Assembly (NCBI GenBank): GCA_900549825.1
Contig: URQB01000014.1
Location: 1-57,361 of the forward strand
DNA: 57,361 bases
Direction of reading: 5' to 3'
From: an uncultured Oscillospiraceae bacterium
GTDB lineage: Bacteria > Bacillota > Clostridia > Oscillospirales > Acutalibacteraceae
In this document: piece after piece, positions 6,488 to 16,700 of the stretch
How positions within the stretch are numbered: the first letter of the stretch is position 1
Layout: each line of letters begins with the position of its first letter
Translations under genes and position numbers: made by a program
The notes under the pieces: model-generated
The model's input: only the letters and a program-made list of their open reading frames with translations
Databases searched by the model: none
What the model was told of the DNA's origin: nothing

Positions 6488-7786
6488 TTACCCGATGGAG
6501 TAGGAATCCAGCTGGCTGATCCCGTCTGGCAAAGCAGAAGAAAGCCGCAGCAGCTTGTCCACCACCCGCCGAGCATCCTTGCCGAACAGAGGACGCGGCC
6601 GATAATTATTGATTTTCAGATTGGAATGGGACGTCATATGGCAGGGCACCACCGTAAGCCCGGTACATATGGCATGATCCCCTTGGGGGAGAAAGCGGGG
6701 CCATACAAGCACCGTATCGAGTGATTCGGCCCTTACTGTAGCGTTTCCCCCAAAAGCAAAATTTCCAAGCGAGTAACAGATATATTTGCCTTTATACCGT
6801 TCGACCCCCTGTAAAATATGGGGATGATGACCAATGATCAGCTCCGCGCCGGCATCAATCATCTGCCTTGCATACCGCTTTTGAGAGGCGGTTACCGGTT
6901 CGTATTCCTTCCCCCAATGCAGGCAGACGATGACGGCAGCCTCCCCTTTTGCAGACTGAGAGATTTCCTCACAAATTTTTGTCACGTCCGCATTGGTCTT
7001 TGCTATGTCCACAACCGGCCAGAGATTATAGGAGAGGATCACAAAGTTCATTCCTCTGACAGAAAACCGCACGGGTCGCCCGCGGTCTCCTACCAGAATA
7101 TTTTCCGAAGTCAGATGCTGAATCGTATCCTGATAGCCGGTCTCCAGATAATCTCTGCTGTGATTATTGGCGAGCGTTGCGATTTCGACCCCGCTTTTGG
7201 TCAAGATTCCGGCAAATGCGGGCCTTCCCTTGAATCGCCAGGACTTGTTGGCCATTTTTGTTGCAGTCGTCAACGTCCCTTCAAAATTAATGATGGTCTG
7301 GTCGTCAGCCTGAAACCAATCCTTGACCAGATCGAAGGGATAGGTTGGACTTCCGGCCGCATCCAAATAGGTTTCGAAGCGCTTTTGGGGCCCACATTCC
7401 GGATAGGAGCCGATGGTACAGTCTCCGGCAAAGGTCAAAACCGCTTCTCCCTCTTTCAGGGTGCTCTTTTCCTTTGCAAGAGCTGCCTTCACTTTTCGGA
7501 GGAGCGCGGCCTCACCGGCAGAGGCCGCGCTCCTAGCCGTTTCAGAGCCGGCATCATGGTTAGCGGCGGTGCCGGCCACAGGAGCAACGGCGGCTGGTAC
7601 CGACTCTTCCCCCGATTTTGTTTCCGCTACTATTTCGTCTGACGCTCTCTCGGTTTCGGAGGGAGAGAGGACTGCGGCAACACTCTCCGGGTTGACGGGC
7701 TCCGTCTCCTGTTGTTTGCAGCCTCCAACAGGCAACAGGAAAATCAGGACGCCGAAAAAGCTCAAAGCCCGGACGATGTATTTCAT
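6488..7786 (-). CDS. CapA-like metallophosphatase lipoprotein
   Basis: This 432-residue protein belongs to the CapA/PGA_cap calcineurin-like family linked to poly-gamma-glutamate and other extracytoplasmic phosphoester chemistry. The N terminus is a lipoprotein signal ending in the lipobox PVGGC (Cys about 23), followed by a low-complexity Ala/Ser/Glu linker to about residue 95. The catalytic domain shows LTFAGDCTIGS, NFEGTL, ATLANNHSRDY, VCLHWGKEY and GHHPHILQGVE, then YSLGNFAFGG: the Asp, Asn-His and His ligands expected of the family. No capB or capC lies nearby, so a polyglutamate capsule is not implied. GGGAGGAAATAAGG precedes the ATG. It acts outside the membrane. Confidence 0.9.
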   Translation of the reverse strand: MKYIVRALSFFGVLIFLLPVGGCKQQETEPVNPESVAAVLSPSETERASDEIVAETKSGEESVPAAVAPVAGTAANHDAGSETARSAASAGEAALLRKVKAALAKEKSTLKEGEAVLTFAGDCTIGSYPECGPQKRFETYLDAAGSPTYPFDLVKDWFQADDQTIINFEGTLTTATKMANKSWRFKGRPAFAGILTKSGVEIATLANNHSRDYLETGYQDTIQHLTSENILVGDRGRPVRFSVRGMNFVILSYNLWPVVDIAKTNADVTKICEEISQSAKGEAAVIVCLHWGKEYEPVTASQKRYARQMIDAGAELIIGHHPHILQGVERYKGKYICYSLGNFAFGGNATVRAESLDTVLVWPRFLPQGDHAICTGLTVVPCHMTSHSNLKINNYRPRPLFGKDARRVVDKLLRLSSALPDGISQLDSYSIG

Positions 7787-8042
7787 GGCCTTATTTCCTC
7801 CCGTACATTGTGAACAACGCTAGACATCCGAATAAAACGGTGTTCTGCTCTTCCTTTCACCGCGGAAACGATCTGGAACCAAAAGGAAGCCTCACAATGC
7901 TTTTTCTCTCTGGCTTTATTGTAAAAATAGCATACCGGAAAATCAAGCAAAAAAAGGAAGAAAATTTGCAAATCTCGTAATTTTGCCTAAATTTCAAAAG
8001 GTATTGTCCGGGAATGTTGTGATGGATTGGATGAAAAAAGAC
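7787..8042. other. Intergenic stretch with no gene seen
   Basis: This stretch between the CapA-like gene and tRNA-fMet becomes AT-rich to the right and has no supported coding frame. It must hold the leftward promoter of the CapA-like gene, but no clear pair of hexamers stands out. Confidence 0.5.
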
Positions 8043-8071
8043 TTGATTTTTTGAGCAGAGTCATTTATAAT
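8043..8071 (+). promoter_or_regulatory. Promoter of tRNA-fMet
   Basis: TTGATT (8043-8048) and TATAAT (8066-8071) are separated by 17 bp, 34 bp before the mature tRNA. The tRNA-Pro gene at 19.5 kb has the same hexamers and spacing. Confidence 0.8.
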
Positions 8072-8104
8072 AAATAAGCACTCAAACGAGAGCCAATTGA
8101 ATAA

Positions 8105-8181
<77 letters not shown>

Positions 8182-8184
8182 ATC

Positions 8185-8217
8185 AACACACACAAACGGT
8201 TGTTTGTGTGTGTTTTC
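8185..8217 (+). terminator. Terminator of tRNA-fMet
   Basis: An ACACACACAAAC stem pairs with GTTTGTGTGTGT across a GGTT loop and is followed by TTTT. Confidence 0.85.
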
Positions 8218-8247
8218 ATTTTATAATTTCGCACCTTTTCGATTTCT

Positions 8248-8925
8248 TTACCAATCATTCCCGTCGTTATCCTCCTTCAGGCAAAAATAATTACGGCTTA
8301 CCGTCAGGAGGCCGTCCCGCTGCATTTTGCTCAATTCATTTGAGAGGGCGCTGCGGTCCACGCTTAGATAATCCGCCAACTGCTGGCGGTTAAATGGAAT
8401 CGAAAATTCCCGGCTGCCGCAGTGTGCCGCCTGAAAGGACAAATAAGACAGCACGCGCCCACGGATCGATTTGGAGGACGTGTGAAAGATCCTGCGGGAT
8501 AGATCCAGATTTTTTTGAGCGGAAACCGTGAGCAGATTGCGGATCAGCATACTGTGGTACGGACAGCTCCCGGGGCAAGACCGGATAATTTTGCCCGCAT
8601 TCAAAAACAGCACTTCAGAGGCTTCTGCCGCCACAACGCTGACCATCATCGGCTCCTGGGGAAGAAACGCATAAGTTTCGGCAAAGACCTCCCCCGGCCC
8701 AATGCTGGCCAGTACGCTTTTATTGCCCCAGAAATCATCGTTTTCAATCTGGACTCTCCCGGAGAGCACCATACCGATGGAACGAACGGCATCCCCCGTA
8801 TGATAGATGACCGCGGACTTTTGAAAGTATTTTTGCTCCGCGCCCAGGCAATCGAGCATCGGCCCGAGGTCTTCCGCCGCCACATTGTGAAACAAGCTTG
8901 TTTTTGTTAAAAATTGAACTTCCAT
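8248..8925 (-). CDS. Crp/Fnr-family transcriptional regulator
   Basis: This 225-residue regulator has an N-terminal cyclic-nucleotide-binding-type beta barrel (about residues 10-115, with PGEVFAE in the usual turn) and a C-terminal winged helix (NRQQLADYLSVDRSALSNEL is the HTH). Two Cys lie at the sensor-domain end (about 100 amino acids before the HTH: SCPGSCPYH), which could bind a cofactor or sense redox. No typical cAMP-binding arginine motif is seen. ATG 8925 is preferred over GTG 8931 by SD position. It is divergent from a ferredoxin gene, and a perfect 16-bp palindrome lies 12 bp before its start. In Clostridia such pairs often answer to nitrosative or redox stress; that is inference here. 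Confidence 0.9.
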   Translation of the reverse strand: MEVQFLTKTSLFHNVAAEDLGPMLDCLGAEQKYFQKSAVIYHTGDAVRSIGMVLSGRVQIENDDFWGNKSVLASIGPGEVFAETYAFLPQEPMMVSVVAAEASEVLFLNAGKIIRSCPGSCPYHSMLIRNLLTVSAQKNLDLSRRIFHTSSKSIRGRVLSYLSFQAAHCGSREFSIPFNRQQLADYLSVDRSALSNELSKMQRDGLLTVSRNYFCLKEDNDGNDW

Positions 8926-8936
8926 ATCCACCTCAC

Positions 8937-8952
8937 TGTTGTTATAACAACA
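8937..8952. promoter_or_regulatory. Perfect 16-bp palindrome, likely Crp/Fnr operator
   Basis: TGTTGTTATAACAACA is a perfect inverted repeat in the divergent region between the Crp/Fnr regulator and the ferredoxin gene. The size and position fit a dimeric Crp/Fnr site that represses its own gene and controls the ferredoxin. Confidence 0.65.
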
Positions 8953-9024
8953 TACGAATTGGGCTTATTGTAGTATATTGAATCCAGAAAGTCAATCAGC
9001 ACTCTATTCAGGAGGAATGGGATT

Positions 9025-9735
9025 ATGATTCGCAAAATCATTGAAATTGATGAAGAAAGATGCAACGGCTGCGGGCTCTGCGCAAAAGCCTGCCATGAAG
9101 GAGCGATCGGCATGGTAGACGGCAAAGCAAAGCTTCTGCGGGACGATTACTGCGACGGCCTGGGTGATTGCCTGCCCGCCTGCCCCACCGGAGCCATCAC
9201 ATTTGTCGAGCGGGAAGCCGCCGCATATGATGAAGCCGCTGTGTTGGAGCAAAAGAAGAAAAACCTGCAGGAGACAGGGGCGAAACTTTTCCATGGCTGC
9301 CCCGGCAAGCAGGCCCGGGCGATTGAACGGGCGGCCGCTTCACATCCAGCCGATTCCGCAGCAGATCATAGCTCCCAGCTGCGCCAGTGGCCTGTGCAGA
9401 TCAAGCTGGCGCCAATCAACGCTCCCTATTTTAACGGCGCGCACCTGCTGATCGCGGCAGACTGTGCCGCCTATGCTTACGGCAGCTTCCACCAGGAATT
9501 TATCCGGGGCAAAATCACGCTGATCGGCTGCCCAAAGCTGGATCACTGCGATTACAGCGAAAAGCTGACGGAAATCATCCGGCAAAATGAGATTAAGAGC
9601 CTCACCGTGGTACAGATGGAGGTCCCCTGCTGCGGTGGAATCGAGCATGCGGCGGTTACGGCGCTGAAAAACAGCGGAAAGTTTATTCCGTGGCAGGTCG
9701 TTACGATCTCTACTGACGGTCGCCGGATCGATTAA
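9025..9735 (+). CDS. 4Fe-4S ferredoxin-domain protein
   Basis: The first 65 residues form a two-cluster ferredoxin fold: CNGCGLCAKACHEGAIG, then CDGLGDCLPACPTGAI. The first motif ends in His where Pro is usual, and the second has an atypical C-x5-C-x3-C spacing, so one cluster may be altered or absent. The remaining 170 residues contain an unassigned domain with a late VPCCGGIEH motif, resembling the Cys-Cys-Gly motifs that bind clusters in other redox proteins. GGAGG precedes ATG 9025. The gene is monocistronic and ends at the terminator 9835-9871. It is likely an electron carrier controlled by the divergent Crp/Fnr protein; its partner is not in the window. Confidence 0.85.
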   Translation: MIRKIIEIDEERCNGCGLCAKACHEGAIGMVDGKAKLLRDDYCDGLGDCLPACPTGAITFVEREAAAYDEAAVLEQKKKNLQETGAKLFHGCPGKQARAIERAAASHPADSAADHSSQLRQWPVQIKLAPINAPYFNGAHLLIAADCAAYAYGSFHQEFIRGKITLIGCPKLDHCDYSEKLTEIIRQNEIKSLTVVQMEVPCCGGIEHAAVTALKNSGKFIPWQVVTISTDGRRID

Positions 9736-9834
9736 AAGCGGATAGAATAAGCCAACAGGCTATGCGCCGGAAGCCTTGAAAATGCTGCTGACCGTTATTT
9801 TCCCCCTGGAGAATCCCTCCGTTCGCTGAAAACA

Positions 9835-9871
9835 AAAAGCATGCCGGCTGAAAAACAGCCTGCATGCTTTT
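9835..9871. terminator. Bidirectional terminator between convergent genes
   Basis: AAAAGCATGCCGGCTG pairs with CAGCCTGCATGCTTTT around a short A-rich loop, serving the ferredoxin gene and the oxidoreductase operon that converge here. Confidence 0.85.
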
Positions 9872-9892
9872 GTTTTATGCCGGTTAGAAATT

Positions 9893-10424
9893 TTATTCCG
9901 CATATTCCGCGCCGAGGCGGACCGCTTCCATATTCTTCGCCACCAGATGCTGCTTCTTCGGCGGGACGATCTTCTGGAGCGTTTTTTCCATCGTCTCCAT
10001 CGTGCAGAAATCGGTCAGCGCCATAAGCTTACCCATCAGGACGATGTTGGCAAGGCCTTTGAGCCCATTCTCCTCCGCGATCGCGGTGGCGGGGACATAG
10101 TGGACGTCAATATCCGTGCGGTCCGTCTTTTTCTCGATCAGGGAGCTGTCGACGATCACCGTGCCACCGGGGACGACCTTATCGATGAACTTATCGAAGG
10201 ACGGCAGGTTCATCACGATCAATGCGTTGGGCGTGTTGACCAGCGGGGAACAGATCTGCTCATCGGAGATGCAGACGCTGCAGTTCGCCGTGCCGCCGCG
10301 CATTTCCGGGCCGTAGGACGGAAGCCACGAAACCTGCTTATCATCATAAAGGCCCGCATAGGCGATCACCTTGCCCATGAAGAGGATGCCCTGCCCGCCG
10401 AAGCCTGCGAGAATCGCATTCATA

Positions 10425-10432
<8 letters not shown>
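9893..10432 (-). CDS. 2-oxoacid:ferredoxin oxidoreductase, gamma subunit
   Basis: This is the gamma subunit of a four-subunit 2-oxoacid:ferredoxin oxidoreductase (2-ketoisovalerate or 2-oxoglutarate type). The family glycine motif GFGGQGILFMGKVIAYAG is at residues 10-27, followed by SYGPEMRGGTANCSV (about 39-53), both hallmarks of the POR gamma domain. At 179 residues it is full length. ATG 10432 follows AGGAGGT and overlaps the end of the beta gene by 8 nt. It is the last gene of the operon. It contributes to CoA binding and assembly in the complex, which oxidatively decarboxylates a 2-oxoacid and reduces ferredoxin, or runs in reverse. Confidence 0.93.
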
Positions 10433-11188
<756 letters not shown>

Positions 11189-11189
<1 letters not shown>

Positions 11190-12256
11190 CACTGATTACC
11201 TCCTGTGAGCTTATGAATCTGGTCCATGACCTCGGCGGGCGTCGGGATGATGCCGCCGGTCCGGCCGAAGAAGGAAACGGGGACCTTGCATTCGACCGCA
11301 AGGCGGACGTCGTCCAGCATCTGGCCCATGCTCATCTCCACGCAGAGGAAGCCCTTCGTATGGGCGGCAGCCTTCTGGAGCGTCTTTATCGGGAACGGCC
11401 AGAGCGTGATCGGGCGGATCAGGCCAACGTTAAGGCCCTCCTCGCGGGCCTGTCGAACCGCGGCCTTGGCGATCCGGGCGGAGGCGCCGTATGCCACGAC
11501 GGCATACTCCGCATCGTCGACGAGGTATTCTTCCACCATCGGTTCCTTCTCCTCAATGACCTTGTAGCGCTCAAAACGGGCCACCACGAGCTCCTCCAGA
11601 TCCTTGGCCTGCAGATAAAGGGAGTTGATGATATTGTGCTTGCGCTCATTGTTGTGGCCGCAGACAGCCCACGGCTTTTTGGGCAGGGGTTTCTGCTCAT
11701 CGGAGATCTCCATTTCCACCGGCTCCATCATCTGGCCGAGCATGCCGTCCGCAAGGATCATCGCGGGCATCCGGTATTCATCCGCCTTATCAAAGGCGTG
11801 GGAGACGAGATCCACCATCTCCTGCACGGAGTTGGGTGCAAAGACGAGCACGTGCAGATCGCCGTGGCCGGGCGCCTTCGTCGCCTGCCAGTAATCCGAC
11901 TGGGAGGGCTGAATGCCGCCCAGGCCCGGGCCGCCGCGCTGGACGTTGATAATCAGCCCCGGTAGGTCGGAGCCGCACATATAGGAAATCGCCTCGGATT
12001 TCAGGCTGATTCCGGGAGAGGAGGAAGAAGTCATCGCACGCACGCCGGCCGCGGCCGCGCCCTGCACCATGTTGATGGCTGCAAGCTCGCTCTCCGCCTG
12101 CAGATAGGTTCCGCCGATCTTGGGCATACGCTTGGCCATATAGGCAGCGACCTCTGTCTGCGGGGTAATCGGGTAACCGAAGAAATGCCGGCAGCCTGCC
12201 TGGATGGCGGCTTCCGCGAGGGCTTCATTGCCCTTCATCAATACTTTCTGCGCCAA
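11189..12256 (-). CDS. vorB: 2-oxoacid:ferredoxin oxidoreductase, alpha subunit (VorB-like)
   Basis: The 355-residue alpha subunit carries the pyrimidine-binding domain (FFGYPITPQTEVAAYM, residues about 24-39; then SELAAINMVQGAAAAGVRAMTSSSSPGISLK) and a transketolase C-like domain in the last third (RPITLWPFP...FLCVEMSMGQ). The match is to 3-methyl-2-oxobutanoate (2-ketoisovalerate) ferredoxin oxidoreductase subunit VorB and the related KorA. TTG 12256 is the likely start, since it lies downstream of AAAGGTGAG and no ATG fits. It follows the delta ferredoxin gene by 10 bp and overlaps the beta gene. The complex links amino-acid or 2-oxoacid breakdown to reduced ferredoxin in the cytoplasm. 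Confidence 0.93.
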
Positions 12257-12266
12257 TGAAATTCAC

Positions 12267-12473
12267 TCACCTTTCCACTGTAATTGCACAATCCGGGCAC
12301 ATCGTATAGCAGGCCGCGCATCCGATGCACTGCTCGATATCGATCACACAAGCGGGATGGTATCCCTTGGCGTTGAGCTTGTCGGCAGAAAGTGCAATAA
12401 TATGCTTCGGGCAGGCGGCGACACACAGCTCGCAGCCCTTGCAGACGTTCGCGTCAATGGTTACTTTCGCCAT
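12267..12473 (-). CDS. 2-oxoacid:ferredoxin oxidoreductase, delta (2x[4Fe-4S]) subunit
   Basis: This 68-residue ferredoxin has two complete cluster motifs: CKGCELCVAACP (residues 11-22) and CIGCAACYTMCP (about 49-60). It is the electron-transfer subunit of the complex encoded by the next three genes. GGAGGAAAAAGATC precedes ATG 12473. In many relatives the delta domain is fused to gamma or placed first, as here. Confidence 0.95.
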   Translation of the reverse strand: MAKVTIDANVCKGCELCVAACPKHIIALSADKLNAKGYHPACVIDIEQCIGCAACYTMCPDCAITVER

Positions 12474-12521
12474 GATCTTTTTCCTCCAATCACACTCTAT
12501 CTCACATATCTAAGAAATCGG

Positions 12522-13205
12522 TCATGTGGTTTTGGCCCACGGGGGCTGTACCAGAAGATCCACCGGGTAAAGGTTTGCAACCTTTCCCTCCAGCTCCTCA
12601 AACAGGGCCCGCGGCGCCGTGGTCATTACGAGCGGCAGGCCTGCCTCCCGCGCCGCCTGATTTGCATAGGGCAGCGACGCCAGAATATCGTCCGGCGTGG
12701 TAAGGGACGACAGATGAGAATTGTTGACGAGCCCCGTTGCCCTCAAACGGGACGCCGCTTCCACCTCCCGCAGAAGGGAAACCGCCTCCTCAGGCGTTTC
12801 GACCAGCTTGCGGTAGTGGTTGACGACATAGAGCATCTCACACCCGCCGGCGGCCTCGATCTGCCGCGCAAACCGGCCCAGCGCCGCCGCGCCCGCGTCA
12901 TCCCCGCCGACATCGATGACCACATGGCCCTCCGGCCGATCGAAGATGGAAAAAATCTCCGCATTGATCTGCGGAGCGTCGATGGTTGTGCCCGCACTGT
13001 GCGGGCAGATAACTCGGATGCCCTGCTTTTCGAGCACTTCTTTATAATCAGCCGTGCGGAAGTAGGGGTTGACGATATCGAGATCCGCTACTGTGACCGT
13101 TTCTCCCCGCCCGCGCAGGGAAAGCGCCAGATTCAGCGCAAGGTTGGTCTTGCCGCAGCCGTAGTGCCCGCAAATGATATGAATGCGGTTTTCGATCCTT
13201 ACCAC
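12522..13205 (-). CDS. P-loop ATPase of the MinD/CobQ type, first gene of the oxidoreductase operon
   Basis: The 227-residue protein has a deviant-Walker P-loop GHYGCGKTNLALNLA near residue 13, a switch region ADLDIVNPYFRTADY near 40-54 and a DVGGDDAG motif near 99, typical of the SIMIBI class (ParA/MinD/NubP/CobQ). It is followed 48 bp later by the oxidoreductase genes. The position suggests a service role such as Fe-S cluster loading or cofactor insertion, but nothing in the sequence proves this. GTG 13205 is the only start that preserves the N terminus; an AGGGGG element sits very close to it. No membrane-targeting helix is seen. Confidence 0.8.
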   Translation of the reverse strand: MVRIENRIHIICGHYGCGKTNLALNLALSLRGRGETVTVADLDIVNPYFRTADYKEVLEKQGIRVICPHSAGTTIDAPQINAEIFSIFDRPEGHVVIDVGGDDAGAAALGRFARQIEAAGGCEMLYVVNHYRKLVETPEEAVSLLREVEAASRLRATGLVNNSHLSSLTTPDDILASLPYANQAAREAGLPLVMTTAPRALFEELEGKVANLYPVDLLVQPPWAKTT

Positions 13206-13443
13206 CCCCTGTTGATGAATAATGATTAAAAATTATAACACCTTTTTCCTGCCGATACAATATCGCGTCCGCTTCCAAATATAGAGAAAAGGGAGCGGGA
13301 AAAGCTGTCGGTTTTGTGCAATAAAGCGGCAAAGAGGGGCCGAATCGTCAAAAAAGGCGCGCTGCAGACGGAATCGATCTGCAACGCACCCAAAGGGCTG
13401 TTCCCCAGAAAATAAGCGACTATGATTTCACTGTATTTCCTTT

Positions 13444-13624
13444 TCATAAATGGCGTGTTGTCCCAAAACAAATTCCAACGCAGCCATCCGATGACGAAAT
13501 GATTCTCTTAGAGAATAAGCATTCTCCCCAGCGCAACGACAGAGCGGATTTCATCCGCAGCAATATGCCTGTCATGGCGGAGCAGGAAGGCGAGATCCTG
13601 CTGGTTTGCTTTTCGAATCATCAT
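13444..13624 (-). pseudogene. GNAT acetyltransferase, truncated with in-frame stop
   Basis: A good SD (TGGAGGGAATCAC) precedes ATG 13624. The frame reads MMIRKANQQDLAFLLRHDRH and on to GRMLIL, then a TAA at 13508-13510. The same frame continues as ENHFVIGWLRWNLFWDNTPFM before similarity ends. These phrases are characteristic of a GNAT acetyltransferase N-terminal half. The acetyl-CoA-binding part is gone. The gene therefore has a nonsense mutation and a 3' deletion. Confidence 0.7.
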
Positions 13625-13718
13625 GTGATTCCCTCCATTTTGCACTTACCGGATGCTTAAATTGAATTTCACCTCGCAAAACAGGGCTGATGGCGAATGC
13701 AGCAGCCCTGCCGCGTGC

Positions 13719-16700
13719 TTATCCCCTTGCCTTGAGGTAATCCTGGATCCCATTGACCGTAGCCTGTACAAGCAGATCCTGCTTTGCGCTGTTCGTCAGC
13801 GCAGCGCGGTCGTTTGCATTGGTGATAAAGCCATATTCAATGAGCACTGCCGGGCACTCCTGCACGCGCGTGACGCGGAACGGATAGAACCGTGTGCCAC
13901 GGTCAATCTTCGACACCGTTATGCTTGTGCCCTTATAAATCTGATCCCGCCAGGTGCTGACCAGGCGGTCGTGGATCGACGAAGCCAGCGCGTAGGAATA
14001 GGGCGTGTAATAATAGCCAGTCGTCCCCATGGCGCTGCTGGATTCCGACGCGTCGCAGTGGATGCTGATGAACAGATCCGGCTTTTTATCGCGGATCGCA
14101 TTGAGGCGCGCCTCAAGGGACACGTGGCTGTCGCCGGAGCGGGTCATGATGACGGTCGCGCCGGCGGACTGCAGCTTTTGCTGCATCTTTTTGGCAATTG
14201 CAAGCGTCGTGGGCGCTTCCCAGCCGGCGGAGCTGCCCGCCCCCGGATCGGAGCCGCCGTGGCCCGCGTCAAGCATGATCGTATAGCCGCTCAGAGAAGT
14301 CCCTCCGCTGTTTTTCAGGGAGATCGTCAAAGAGCCATCCGCATTGTATTTCATGGAATAGCCGTAGAAGGAGCCGGTGCGCTTCAAATGCAGCCGCAGG
14401 GTCGTTTTCAGGTTCGCCTTGTCAACGATCCATTCCGCCTTGCTGAACGCGTTGCTGCCGGAAAGGCTTACGCTCCCGCTCGCCGACGCGGTATAGTTGA
14501 AGATAAAATCCACGCTTTGCGCGGTGAAGCTGTTGACGGCATAGGGCCGGTTGTCGGAGCTGTTGACATATTTCTGCGGCGTAAAGGCAACATCGACCGG
14601 CACTTTCCATTTGGTATAGAGGGTGATATTGGTATCTCCTTTTGTGGAGGAGGATTTGACCTTGACGGAATTGCTCGGCATCAGATAGCCCTTTTTGATT
14701 TCCTTGACATCTTCCCGGTAGACGCGGCGACCGGATTTGAGCTTGTAATACAGATTGCCGTTATAGCTTGTTTCCTCAATGATATAATCGAAGGTGCCCT
14801 TGAGGATCGGCACATAGGTCGGGCCGCAGGCATCGTTGGAAGTGTTCCCCGGCAGCGTTTCCGCATCGTCCGCGGTCACCTCACACATGCGTGCAAAGCC
14901 TGGCACGCCATTGGATTGATAGGGTGTAAGCTGCTTTGCAAAGTAGTCATCGGGCGAGCCGCCGGCCGTAGTGTCCGGCTTCGTATCGGAACCGCCCTGC
15001 GAGGTCGTATCGCCGGAGCCCTGGTTAGTCGTGGGAGCAGAAGGTTGGTCCGGCGAAACGATGGGAATATCGATCTCAGGCGGCTTTGCGTTGATCGTAA
15101 CGCTTCCGCCCTTCATCTGGGCCGTGCGCCCGTCATAGGTCACATATACAGTAAAGCTGCCGATATTGCGCACATTCGCCTGGCTTTTTGGCAGCGTATA
15201 GGTGCCGATATAGGAGATAAAGTTGGAATCCTCTTCCTTCGGCTCCTCCTCATCCCCGCCGCCCGGCTTCATCTGCACAGTTGTGCCGTTGATCTTCGCA
15301 TACACGCTGGCACCCCGCACTGCGATCGCCGTAATCTCCAGCCTGGAGCCACCACTCGCATAAGTCGCCGCTGTAGGCGCCACGGAGCGGATCAATGTTT
15401 CGTCAAAGACGACCGTATACTTTAGTTGCTGATCCCCCTGACGGAAGAGAATGGTATTCTCCCCCTTCTTCAGGCTGAACGGATAGGAAAAGCAACCAAA
15501 CGGCGACTGCGTCACTTTCTTCCCGTTGCAGGTGATTTCCGCGCCCGGAACGCTCGTGCCTACAAACGTCAGATTATCTTTTTTTGCCGTAAACTGGAGA
15601 TCGGGATAATTCAAAACAGACAGCTTTGCCTCTTTTTTTACTTTGCTTGTGCCGCCTGTCAGATAATTTTTCACAAAGGCGTTATCCCCATATTGCGCTT
15701 CCTCCAGCGCGGATACGGAATCCAGGACGCTGCCGAAAAACGCCCCGTTTGGCGCCACCATGCTCATCTGAACGGCAAGCTCGTCCGGCAGCAGCCCGTT
15801 TTCATCGCTGGACAGGCTGGCGGACACCCGGTGCCCCATGTAGAGCGCGGCTTCCGCATCGACAGCCACCTGGTTCCACCATGCGGCAACCGTTTTCAGG
15901 GGGACATTCTGATCCGTCGTGAGGGATGCGGAAGACAAATAGACAAAGTCGGCCAGCTTCTCCTCCATCCAGCCCTTCACATCGGCAAAGCCGTCCGTCA
16001 GGCTCTCATAGGAAGCCTTGGTCCCGCTTGCCTCATTGGACCAGACAAGCGCCGATTCCACGCCGAAAACGAGGCTTGGAGCTGCTTCCTCCGCGGTGCT
16101 GCGCAGCTGCCGCACTGCTTTGGTCAGCGCTTCCTGCTTCTCGGAAGCGGAGGCTTCCCACGGCTCAAAAGACAGGTCTTTCAAGCCGGAGAGAAGCACA
16201 ACCTCCGGCCGGTAGTTTTTACACAGCGCGGAAAGGAGCTTTCTATCCGCAGAAATTCCATCCCCGCTGATTTGAATGACATCCGCGGCAGGAATGCATA
16301 CCACGGGCTGAAACCCTTTTGCTGCGGCGCTGTCGATTGCATAACGCAGTGTGTCCAGCGAATCGCCGGAGGAATCAACCGCCACCGCCTTGCCGCTTCG
16401 CACAGCGTCGAGGAAAACGACAGCCGTCCCGTATTCTGCCGCGCGGTCCAGCGCGCTGTCGATCCCGCTGCGCGCCTTTTCCGCCGACGATTTCACGGGA
16501 AAATCCGTTCCTGCCGTCAGCCAGACGCCCGCTCCCCGCGGCAGGTTTTTTTTCACCTGCGGAGAAACCTGCTGGGTTTCCCCCGCGCGCTCCTGCAATA
16601 CGTTCAAATCGTTGCCATCCGGCGGCTTTTCCGATCCGATAAAATGTCGTAAAGCCGTACAGCCCGCGACGATACCGAGCACGCATATGATCAGTCCGAA

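Noticed and set aside
13653..16652. Long open frames on the plus strand opposite the amidase gene
   Set aside because: They are composition shadows of the GC-rich amidase gene: no SD, no family-like phrases, and full overlap with a gene that has clear domains.
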